A stretch of 64,000 nt of DNA, taken from NCBI RefSeq assembly GCF_900406815.1, contig NZ_OVCN01000007.1, forward strand, positions 1-64,000, in the 5' to 3' direction. The notes under the pieces are model-generated. The model was not told the origin of the DNA and did no database searches. It was given only the letters and a program-made list of their open reading frames with translations. Source of the stretch: Acinetobacter haemolyticus. GTDB taxonomy: Bacteria; Pseudomonadota; Gammaproteobacteria; Pseudomonadales; Moraxellaceae. A program made the translations under genes and the position numbers. Shown here in pieces: positions 57,484 through 64,000 of the stretch (positions are counted from its first letter, which is position 1; each line of letters starts with the position of its first letter).

Positions 57484-58950
57484 TTAGTGACCACCACCAT
57501 TGATTGCTTTCGTCATGTCTTCAACAACTTTCTTCGCATCACCAAAGACCATCATGGTTTTTTCATTGTAGAACAAGTCATTGTCTAGACCAGCATAACC
57601 TGTTGCCATAGAACGCTTGATCACCATGATCGTACGAGCTTTGTGTGCTTCAAGGATCGGCATACCATAAATTGGTGAGCTTGGATCATCTTTCGCAGCT
57701 GGGTTTACAACGTCATTTGCACCGATTACAAGTACAACGTCAGTTGCTGGGAAGTCAGAGTTGATTTCATCCATTTCTAAAATGTCTTCATACGCAACAT
57801 CAGCTTCAGCTAGCAATACGTTCATGTGACCAGGCATACGACCAGCAACTGGGTGAATCGCAAAACGTACTTTTACACCTTGCTCTTTTAAGATTTCACA
57901 CAGCTCTTTTACCGCATTTTGTGCACGGCCTTGCGCCATACCGTAACCTGGTACAATCACAACGCTGTCAGCATTTGACATCAAGAAGCCAGCATCATCC
58001 GCAGAACCTGAACGATAGTTACGTTGAACTTGCTCGCCTTTATCAGCAGCAACTGCAGCGCCACCCATCGCACCACCAAACAATACGTTGATGATCGAAC
58101 GGTTCATTGCTTTACACATAATGTAAGACAGAATCGCACCAGAAGAACCTACAAGTGAACCCGCAACGATCAACATGTTGTTTTCAAGTGTGAAACCAAT
58201 ACCTGCTGCAGCCCAACCAGAGAATGAGTTCAAGAGTGATACCACAACTGGCATATCACCACCACCTACTGGTGCAATCCACATCCAACCAAATGCAAGT
58301 GCAAATAGTGTCATTACGTAGAACGCAGTTAAGCTATCAGTCGCGAAGTAGATACCACCAAATACAAGCATTGCAATAAATAATGCAGCTTGAACAGGTT
58401 TTACCCATGCGCCAGAGATTGTTTTAGCCCATTTTTTCGCAGCCAATTTACCGTAAGCAAATACTGATGCAGTAAAGGTAATTGCACCAATGAAACAACC
58501 TACAAATAATTCAAAACGATAAGTACTACTAAAACCAACAAAAGCTGAGTGACCTTGTGCCACCATCGCCTCGTTCACCAATCCAAGTTGTTCTGCATCG
58601 TATTGACCGAAGTGTGCAGCTTTTAATACGGTTGCAATTGCAATCAATACTGCAGCCAAACCAACCAATGAGTGCATCAAGGCAACCATTTCTGGCATTT
58701 GCGTCATAGGAACTGCACGTGCTTTAGCGATACCAATTACCGCACCAGCAGCCATTGCAACACCAATCATCCAAACCACTGGACCTTCAGCAACGAAGAA
58801 AGTTGTCAATACGGCGATTGCCATCGCAACCATCCCGTAGCGACTACCTGCAATTGCAGTCTTAGGACCAGACAAACCACGTAAAGTTAGGATAAAGAGG
58901 ACAGCACCTACTAGGTAGAACCAATCCGCATAATCTCGAATAAATTCCAT
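57484..58950 (-). CDS. pntB: Proton-translocating transhydrogenase subunit beta
   Basis: 488-residue inner-membrane subunit. About nine helices (residues 1-290) are followed by the NADP-binding domain III (VVIVPGYGMAQGRAQNAVKEL near 331, VRFAIHPVAGRMPGHMNVLLAEA, VVLVIGANDVVNPAAKDD). It uses the proton gradient to reduce NADP with NADH. The last gene of the pntAa-pntAb-pntB operon. Confidence 0.97.
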   Translation of the reverse strand: MEFIRDYADWFYLVGAVLFILTLRGLSGPKTAIAGSRYGMVAMAIAVLTTFFVAEGPVVWMIGVAMAAGAVIGIAKARAVPMTQMPEMVALMHSLVGLAAVLIAIATVLKAAHFGQYDAEQLGLVNEAMVAQGHSAFVGFSSTYRFELFVGCFIGAITFTASVFAYGKLAAKKWAKTISGAWVKPVQAALFIAMLVFGGIYFATDSLTAFYVMTLFALAFGWMWIAPVGGGDMPVVVSLLNSFSGWAAAGIGFTLENNMLIVAGSLVGSSGAILSYIMCKAMNRSIINVLFGGAMGGAAVAADKGEQVQRNYRSGSADDAGFLMSNADSVVIVPGYGMAQGRAQNAVKELCEILKEQGVKVRFAIHPVAGRMPGHMNVLLAEADVAYEDILEMDEINSDFPATDVVLVIGANDVVNPAAKDDPSSPIYGMPILEAHKARTIMVIKRSMATGYAGLDNDLFYNEKTMMVFGDAKKVVEDMTKAINGGGH

Positions 58951-58953
58951 CGC

Positions 58954-59277
58954 TTAGCCCTCTTTTTTCTTTTGCTTTGGTTTAAACATTTCCAGCATAC
59001 GAGCTGTTACAGCGAAACCACCAAAAATGTTAATGCTTGCAAGGAATACAGCGATTGCACCTAAAATGCTAATCGGGTTAATGGTCTGAAAATCTACAGA
59101 ACCTTCAACACCTAAGAAAGGCAAGCCAACTGTTTGAATCATTGCACCAACAACAATAATTGAAGACAAAGCATTCGTTACAGCCATAAGTGGTGTATGT
59201 AACGCAGGCGTTACTCCCCAAACAACGTAATAACCTACGAAGATGGCAAGGACGAAAATTGTAATCGTTTCAACCAT
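58954..59277 (-). CDS. pntAb: Transhydrogenase subunit alpha, membrane part
   Basis: 107 residues with three or four helices and the conserved [31 protein letters not shown]. It corresponds to the C-terminal membrane part of E. coli PntA, here in its own gene. GGAG precedes the ATG. It is 3 bases upstream of pntB. Confidence 0.95.
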   Translation of the reverse strand: MVETITIFVLAIFVGYYVVWGVTPALHTPLMAVTNALSSIIVVGAMIQTVGLPFLGVEGSVDFQTINPISILGAIAVFLASINIFGGFAVTARMLEMFKPKQKKKEG

Positions 59278-59288
59278 GAGAAATCTCC

Positions 59289-60416
59289 TTAACCACGCTT
59301 GAGCAGTACTTGACCGCCATGTGTCACGAGTAACGCTTTTTGGATTTCATCTTCTTGATTGATCGCAAAGCCTTTTTCTTTTTCGAACAATGTTTCAAGG
59401 AAGTTGAATACGTTACGTGCATACAATGCAGATGCCTCTGTAGCAACTGTGCCTGGAATGTTTGGAATACCCAAAATTTTCACACCATTTGCAGTAACAA
59501 CAGTTTCGCCTTCTTTAGAACCTTCAACGTTACCACCAGTTTCAACAGCCATATCTAAGATGACAGAACCTGGTTTCATTTTGGCAACAGTTTCAGCTTT
59601 GATCAGACGCGGCGCATTACGACCTGGAATCAATGCAGTCGTGATTACGATGTCAGCATTTGATACAGCTTTATCTACAATCGCAGCTTGATCTTTGATG
59701 TATTGCTCACCAGGCTGCCAACCATATCCGCTTTTCGCAGCTTCAGCAGCACGTTGTTTTTCTTCATCGGACATTGGTACGTCTAACCACTTACCGCCTA
59801 AAGATTCAACTTGCTCTTTTGCTGTTGGACGTAAGTCTGTTGCTTCTACAACAGCACCTAAACGTTTTGCAGTCGCAATTGCTTGAAGACCTGCAACACC
59901 AACACCCATGATTACAACACGTGCAGGTTTTACAGTCCCCGCAGCAGTCATTAACATTGGGAACATGCGCTGATATTCAGCCGCTGCCAACAATACAGAT
60001 TTATAACCTGCCAAGTTTGCTTGAGAAGAAAGTACATCCATATTTTGTGCACGTGAAAGTGTACGTGGAAGTAATTCCAAAGCAAAAGCAGACACTTGCT
60101 GTGTAGCAAACTGATCTAATTCTGGATTGCGGTAAGGGTCAAACATTGCTACTACAGTGGTATTAGCCGCAAGTTTTTGAATTTCGTCACCTTTCGGAGC
60201 ACGTACCTTCAAAATAATTTGGCTACCTGTATATGCATCGTCCGTAATGGTTGCGCCAACTTGTTCATAAGCACTGTCAATATAGGCTGCTTTAACACCA
60301 GCACCACGTTCAATGACAACACTATGACCTGCGTTAATCAACTTCTTAACTGTCTCTGGTGTAGCAGCTACACGACTTTCACCTGCGACAGTTTCGGTTG
60401 GGATTCCGATCTGCAT
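59289..60416 (-). CDS. pntAa: Transhydrogenase subunit alpha, NAD-binding part
   Basis: 375-residue cytoplasmic domain I, with [23 protein letters not shown] at the start, RQDD-like region [21 protein letters not shown], and the NAD fold [28 protein letters not shown]. It corresponds to the N-terminal part of E. coli PntA. GAGGAA lies about 7 bases before the ATG. It starts the operon; a long non-coding region with an inverted repeat lies upstream. Confidence 0.96.
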   Translation of the reverse strand: MQIGIPTETVAGESRVAATPETVKKLINAGHSVVIERGAGVKAAYIDSAYEQVGATITDDAYTGSQIILKVRAPKGDEIQKLAANTTVVAMFDPYRNPELDQFATQQVSAFALELLPRTLSRAQNMDVLSSQANLAGYKSVLLAAAEYQRMFPMLMTAAGTVKPARVVIMGVGVAGLQAIATAKRLGAVVEATDLRPTAKEQVESLGGKWLDVPMSDEEKQRAAEAAKSGYGWQPGEQYIKDQAAIVDKAVSNADIVITTALIPGRNAPRLIKAETVAKMKPGSVILDMAVETGGNVEGSKEGETVVTANGVKILGIPNIPGTVATEASALYARNVFNFLETLFEKEKGFAINQEDEIQKALLVTHGGQVLLKRG

Positions 60417-61132
60417 GAGCGTTCCTCAAGCTAGTTTTTCTTAAGTAAACATCGCGACTCGCAATGTTTCCCCCAGGAGTATTCTTTGTAGAGATTTTGG
60501 ATTTTAATGGAACTTTTTTAAAATTCCACCCAATATTTATTTAATAAATACCTATATTTTGAACTGATGATTCACATTCGAATTTAAAACTTGTATGCTC
60601 AGCACGTTTGACTTTTGATAAAGCAAATGCTGATTGAGATAAGTTTTTTATTCGAATCACTTGTCTTCAAGTCAATAAAGCGGGCTTACATTACGCATGT
60701 TTTAAAACATGATCACCTACCAAACTCTATAGTATTTATTCGCCTCTTTCCTTTTAAGCTCACCATCAGAGCACCAAATGCACATGATTGATATATCAAT
60801 ATGATGATTTACAAGCTTTACAAATTGAGGACTTGATTTGGCATCATAATCATGCAATTTCGTAGTGGGATTGGCTTATTTGAACTTTTATTGGTCTTTT
60901 CGGCGACTTGTTTTACTGATTTTTCACTGTACGTAAATTTATAACTATTGAAAACTCAATTATTTTCTCTGTATTTAGGTTTAATCTTTCCAACAGACCC
61001 TCAAAATGCAGCAAAAAGAAATGTAAAAAACCAATTCAGCATTTTTTCGAGTGATATTTATGACGGTTTTGCCAGACAATTTGATCTTATTGCACAATAT
61101 TAGTGCGTTTATTCAACAGATCCTCTGTCTGC
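60417..61132. other. Large intergenic region between pntAa and soxR
   Basis: 716 bases without a convincing gene. It holds an 11-bp inverted repeat at 60447-60469 in the presumed pntAa 5' UTR and a 16-base palindrome (CATGTTTTAAAACATG, near 60697-60712). A 30-codon frame at 60852 with a hydrophobic run was considered and not called. I see no tRNA or terminator in the region, although soxR (minus strand) must end somewhere within it. Confidence 0.5.
60447..60469 (-). promoter_or_regulatory. Inverted repeat upstream of pntAa
   Basis: Arms 60447-60457 and 60459-60469 match at 10 of 11 positions (a G-U pair in the minus-strand RNA). It is about 30 bases before the pntAa start. Could be a transcription-factor operator or an mRNA hairpin; no decision is possible by eye. 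Confidence 0.45.
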
Positions 61133-61606
61133 TCAGTCTTTTTGATTCAATAAAAATAAAATTTCCTGAAAATGAGCACCCATTGCTTGCTCTGCTAAGC
61201 AATCATCTGGATTTCGCAATGGACATTGTTCCAAAGACAAGCAACCACAACCAATACATTGATCTAACTGCTGGCGTAATTGCAATAACATCATAATTTG
61301 CTGATCAAGCTGTCCTTGCCATTGTTGTGACATGGTCTGCCAGTCCTTTTTACTTGCGATCTGTTGCTTAGGTAAGGTCGCAAACGTCTCTTTGATTTGT
61401 TTTAAGCTAATTCCAACTTGCTGCGCTGCTTTAATAATTGCAACCCGTCGTAACATTGCCCGTTGATAGCGACGCTGATTTCCAGTCGTTCTCAGCCCCC
61501 AAATCAATTCTTTTTCTTCATAAAAGCGAATCGTCGGGACACTCACACCACTCCGTTTCGCCAACTCCCCAATACTGAGCCAAGTTTGTAATTGTTGTGA
61601 TTTCAA
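61133..61606 (-). CDS. soxR: Redox-sensitive MerR-family regulator SoxR
   Basis: 157-residue activator. The winged-helix N-terminus (SIGELAKRSGVSVPTIRFYEEKELI) and a dimer coiled coil are followed by the [2Fe-2S] ligands Cys117, Cys120, Cys122 and Cys128 in C-x2-C-x-C-x5-C spacing, the SoxR hallmark. Start is TTG at 61606; no ATG is near, and a GAGG sits about 10 bases upstream, inside the SoxR box. Redox-cycling drugs and superoxide oxidise the cluster and switch on the target promoter; the target is the divergent Rid/MFS pair. Confidence 0.93.
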   Translation of the reverse strand: MKSQQLQTWLSIGELAKRSGVSVPTIRFYEEKELIWGLRTTGNQRRYQRAMLRRVAIIKAAQQVGISLKQIKETFATLPKQQIASKKDWQTMSQQWQGQLDQQIMMLLQLRQQLDQCIGCGCLSLEQCPLRNPDDCLAEQAMGAHFQEILFLLNQKD

Positions 61607-61613
61607 AATTTAC

Positions 61614-61644
61614 TTGACCTCTAGTTAACTTGAGCTTTGATACT
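61614..61644 (+). promoter_or_regulatory. SoxR-controlled promoter with SoxR box
   Basis: A TTGACC -35 (61614-61619) and GATACT -10 (61639-61644) are separated by 19 bases, the long spacer typical of MerR-family activated promoters. The spacer holds the dyad CTCTAGTTAACTTGAG (61619-61634), which matches the E. coli soxS box CCTCAAGTTAACTTGAGG at all but one position in the arms. It faces the Rid/MFS genes. Confidence 0.88.
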
Positions 61645-61678
61645 AGCATAACTTCGTTATCTTTCATGGAATCTCGTT

Positions 61679-62098
61679 ATGAATCTTATCAATTCACCTG
61701 TCTTTAAAATGATCAATCCAAGCGAGCTATACGATCCAGTCAGCAATGGGTATAGCCATGTCACCGTTATTCAACCGAATATGCGTACCATCCATATTGC
61801 AGGACAAGGCGGTGAGAATAAAAATGGTGAACTTTCACAAGATTTTGACCAACAGGTACAACAAGTCTTTTATAATATTCAATACGCTTTAGCATCGGCA
61901 CAAGCCCAACTTCAAGATATTGCTGTTTTGCGTGTCCTCGTTGTCAATCATGATGAGGAAAAACTTCAAAGCTTTACACAAATCATGCAACGCTTATGGA
62001 AAGATCAGCCATATCCTGTTTGCACCCTTATCCCTGTGCCATGTTTAGCATTGAAAGATATGCTGATCGAAGTCGAAGCAACAGCATATACGGTATAA
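61679..62098 (+). CDS. Rid (YjgF/YER057c) family protein lacking the catalytic Arg
   Basis: 139 residues with the Rid fold: HIAGQGGENKNGEL near 39 and the trimer segment VRVL-like AVLRVLVVNHDEEKL. In RidA the catalytic arginine lies in the FPARS motif; here the aligned motif is YPVCTLIPVP, so that position appears to be Cys. This places it outside the imine/enamine deaminase RidA group, in the less understood Rid4-Rid7-type branches. It is first in the SoxR-controlled transcript, 16 bases before the transporter. Function unknown. Confidence 0.85.
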   Translation: MNLINSPVFKMINPSELYDPVSNGYSHVTVIQPNMRTIHIAGQGGENKNGELSQDFDQQVQQVFYNIQYALASAQAQLQDIAVLRVLVVNHDEEKLQSFTQIMQRLWKDQPYPVCTLIPVPCLALKDMLIEVEATAYTV

Positions 62099-62114
62099 CC
62101 AGATAGAGAGAGTC

Positions 62115-63302
62115 ATGTCTGCACCTCAAGATATTAGTCAAAATAAGGTCCTGCTATGGTTTATGGCGACTGCATGTGGTTTATGTGCCGGTGCTAACTA
62201 TTATAGTCAACCTCTCATTCATTCCATTCAACAATATTTTGCAGTGACGGAGGGGCAGGCTGCCCTTACCGTTACCTTTGCGCAAGTGTCTTATGCTTTA
62301 GGTCTGCTTTTTATTGTGCCTATGGGCGATGTCGTCAATAAAACCAAATTTATTCCCCTGTTAATGTGTTTATGTGCGCTCGGTTTATTCGTAAGTGCCT
62401 TTTCGGTCAATTTACCGATGCTGTGGGTCGGCACCATTATGGCAGGCATGTTCTCAGTTGCGGCACAAATCCTGATTCCACTGGCGACCATGACAGTCAA
62501 CCCTGAAAAAACAGGAGAAGTGGTCGGATTTTTAATGAGCGGGTTATTGGTTGGGATTTTACTATCGACCAGTTTGGCAGGTTTATTTTCCAATTTATTC
62601 CACTGGAAAATGATTTACGTTGTCAGTGGGATATTAATGCTTATCCTTGCGTATGCGTTAAAAAGCCGCTTGCCTTATGTCATGCGTATGCAGATGAACT
62701 ATGGCCAAATTTTTACCTCAATGGCCCAGCTACTCAAGCAAGAAAAACGATTGGTATTTCGTGCCCTGTCTGGTGGTTTTGCTTTTGCCTCAGTCAGTAT
62801 TCTATTTTCAACCATTGCTTTATTGCTTACGGCTGCACATCAGCTTCCAGACCTTATGATTGGTATGGTCGGTTTGGTCGGCATTTTTGGAGCATTATCC
62901 ACACAATATATTGGTAAATATGCAGATCAAGGCTATACCAAACAATTGACATGGATGGGTTGTGCTTTATTTATCATTAGCTGGATCTGTTTCTATTTCG
63001 GACAGATTTATTTATTAAGCTATATCCTCGGTTTTGCGTTGATTCAATTGGCCTTAGCTCTTGTACATACGAGTAACCAGAGCATTATTTTCCGTTTACG
63101 TCCTGATGCCAAGTCTCGGATTAATGCCATCTATATGACTGCCTATTTTACTGGGGGCGCATGTGGTTCAGCTTTGGGGATTTTTTCGTGGAAGCACGGC
63201 GGATGGAGCATGACATGTTTGGTTGGAATTTGTTTAGTCTTTGCCTGTATGTTATTTAGTTTTTTGGATAATCGTGTTTCCTCTCAAAGCATTAAGACAT
63301 AA
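62115..63302 (+). CDS. MFS transporter, probable drug or metabolite efflux
   Basis: 395 residues with about 12 transmembrane helices. It has the AraJ/MFS-type features GANYYSQPLIHSIQQYF near 28, the loop-2 motif GDVVNKTKF near 70, and motif C-like GLLVGILLSTSLAGL. GAGAG lies before the ATG. Position behind the SoxR promoter suggests export of redox-active compounds, as for other SoxR targets. The substrate cannot be predicted. Confidence 0.88.
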   Translation: MSAPQDISQNKVLLWFMATACGLCAGANYYSQPLIHSIQQYFAVTEGQAALTVTFAQVSYALGLLFIVPMGDVVNKTKFIPLLMCLCALGLFVSAFSVNLPMLWVGTIMAGMFSVAAQILIPLATMTVNPEKTGEVVGFLMSGLLVGILLSTSLAGLFSNLFHWKMIYVVSGILMLILAYALKSRLPYVMRMQMNYGQIFTSMAQLLKQEKRLVFRALSGGFAFASVSILFSTIALLLTAAHQLPDLMIGMVGLVGIFGALSTQYIGKYADQGYTKQLTWMGCALFIISWICFYFGQIYLLSYILGFALIQLALALVHTSNQSIIFRLRPDAKSRINAIYMTAYFTGGACGSALGIFSWKHGGWSMTCLVGICLVFACMLFSFLDNRVSSQSIKT

Positions 63303-63309
63303 AGTAGTA

Positions 63310-63345
63310 AGCCAAGAAGAATCATTATTCTTCTTGGCTGAATAT
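63310..63345. terminator. Terminator hairpin between the MFS gene and ectD
   Basis: 13-bp perfect stem (63310-63322 with 63327-63339), four-base loop. The T-stretch is weak (AATATTTT), but its place between convergent genes supports it. Confidence 0.75.
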
Positions 63346-63346
63346 T

Positions 63347-64000
63347 TTAGAGGATTAAGTTTTTCGGTTTTATTGGCGCAATATCTTCGCGTGCTGCAAT
63401 AAACTCAGGGCGAGGTTGAATACCTCCGAGGGGTTGTTGCAGTTGATTGTCGATACTATTGTAGACAAAGAAGATATTACTTCGTGAAAACGGCGTAATA
63501 TTACTGTTTGAACCATGCATCAAATTACAATCAAAAAACACCACACTACCTGCACGCCCCGTACAAGAATGTATGCCACCCATATCTGCTAAATAACGCA
63601 ACAAGCTTCCATCTGGAACGCCGTATTCTTGCTTTTTCAGCGATTTTTTATAATGCTCATCAGGCGTTTCACCTTGACAAGAAATATAATGTTGATGGGA
63701 TCCTGGAATCACTAACAAAGGCCCATTATGCTCATTGTTGTCTGTTAACAAAATCGAGCAACTGAGCGCACGCATTCTCGGCATACCATCTTCACTATGC
63801 CAAGTTTCAAAATCAGAATGCCAAAAGAATTCTTTGCCATGTAATCCTGGTTTATAGTTAATGCGCGATTGGTGTATATACACTTCACTGCCCAATAATG
63901 ATCGTGCAATATTTAAAACACGCTCATCTGAAACCAAATTTTTAAATACTTCATTGAGTCGGTGGACGTTAAAAATCGAACGGACTTCCTGACTTTCACG
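63347..64000 (-). CDS. ectD: Ectoine hydroxylase-like 2-oxoglutarate dioxygenase (EctD), partial
   Basis: The reading frame stays open to the window edge, so the start is outside; about 217 C-terminal residues are present. The EctD-type run [44 protein letters not shown] lies in the middle, with the Fe(II) ligands His and Asp in WHSDFE and the distal His in LMHGSN, and a 2-oxoglutarate Arg in FSRSN. EctD makes 5-hydroxyectoine from ectoine. A general phytanoyl-CoA dioxygenase family member with another substrate is the alternative. No ectABC is in the window. Confidence 0.85.
   Translation of the reverse strand, partial: RESQEVRSIFNVHRLNEVFKNLVSDERVLNIARSLLGSEVYIHQSRINYKPGLHGKEFFWHSDFETWHSEDGMPRMRALSCSILLTDNNEHNGPLLVIPGSHQHYISCQGETPDEHYKKSLKKQEYGVPDGSLLRYLADMGGIHSCTGRAGSVVFFDCNLMHGSNSNITPFSRSNIFFVYNSIDNQLQQPLGGIQPRPEFIAAREDIAPIKPKNLIL

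Noticed and set aside
59359-59691. 110-codon frame antisense to pntAa
   Set aside because: It lies wholly inside a strongly conserved gene and has no similarity to a known family that I recognise.
60852-60944. 30-codon frame with hydrophobic run resembling a prepilin N-terminus
   Set aside because: The run GIGLFELLLVFS is suggestive, but there is no ribosome-binding site, no cleavage glycine with the usual context, and the frame ends at once.

Overview
The window is a stretch of core chromosome from a low-GC gammaproteobacterium of the family Moraxellaceae, almost certainly Acinetobacter. Supporting signs are the GigA/GigB stress-signalling pair, a lone gspE away from other type II secretion genes, a periplasmic ComEA-type competence protein, a proton-translocating transhydrogenase with its alpha subunit in two genes, a 273-274 residue AccA, and the gacS/cysM/rlmD/relA neighbourhood. 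The species cannot be fixed from sequence alone. I found no rRNA, tRNA, insertion sequence, prophage or CRISPR array.

Layout. 1-5.2 kb: mlaA (lipid asymmetry), gigA-gigB (PP2C phosphatase and STAS partner), a nitrilase-family amidase, a small secreted protein and ohr. 5.2-14.4 kb: gspE, a DUF432-like/MscS pair, a giant DUF2339 membrane protein and polA. 14.4-22.5 kb: yggT-proC, tilS-accA, ppx, trxA, rho with a structured leader, and a small Ala/Ser/Glu-rich lipoprotein. 22.5-34.4 kb: the classical translation cluster thrS-infC-rpmI-rplT-pheS-pheT-ihfA in conserved order and strand, but interrupted twice by accessory genes (NADAR, ParB-like, YqaA, arylamine N-acetyltransferase, YfcG-type GST, and a 37-residue membrane protein found by reading the gap). 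34.7-43.1 kb: an acyl-CoA synthetase, then a tight minus-strand run pcnB-folK-panB-panC-rapZ-npr-darP, then comEA and mazG. 43.1-53.3 kb: an SDR, a small secreted protein, relA, rlmD, a DEDD exonuclease, cysM and divergent gacS. 53.4-57.4 kb: a crotonase, a beta-hydroxyacid dehydrogenase/hydroxypyruvate isomerase pair, rsfS and a second SDR. 57.5-60.4 kb: pntAa-pntAb-pntB. 61.1-63.3 kb: soxR, a near-perfect SoxR box, and a divergent Rid/MFS pair. The window ends inside an EctD-type ectoine hydroxylase.

How it fits together. Several stress-signalling modules are close together: GigA/GigB and the PTS-Ntr phosphocarrier NPr (functionally linked in A. baumannii), RelA (ppGpp), GacS, SoxR, Ohr and thioredoxin. 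The least described items are the leader RNA and short ORF before rho, the unannotated small membrane protein behind the GST, the SoxR-controlled Rid-like/MFS operon whose Rid protein lacks the usual catalytic arginine, the repeat lipoprotein with a structured 5' UTR, and the accessory genes splitting the translation operon.
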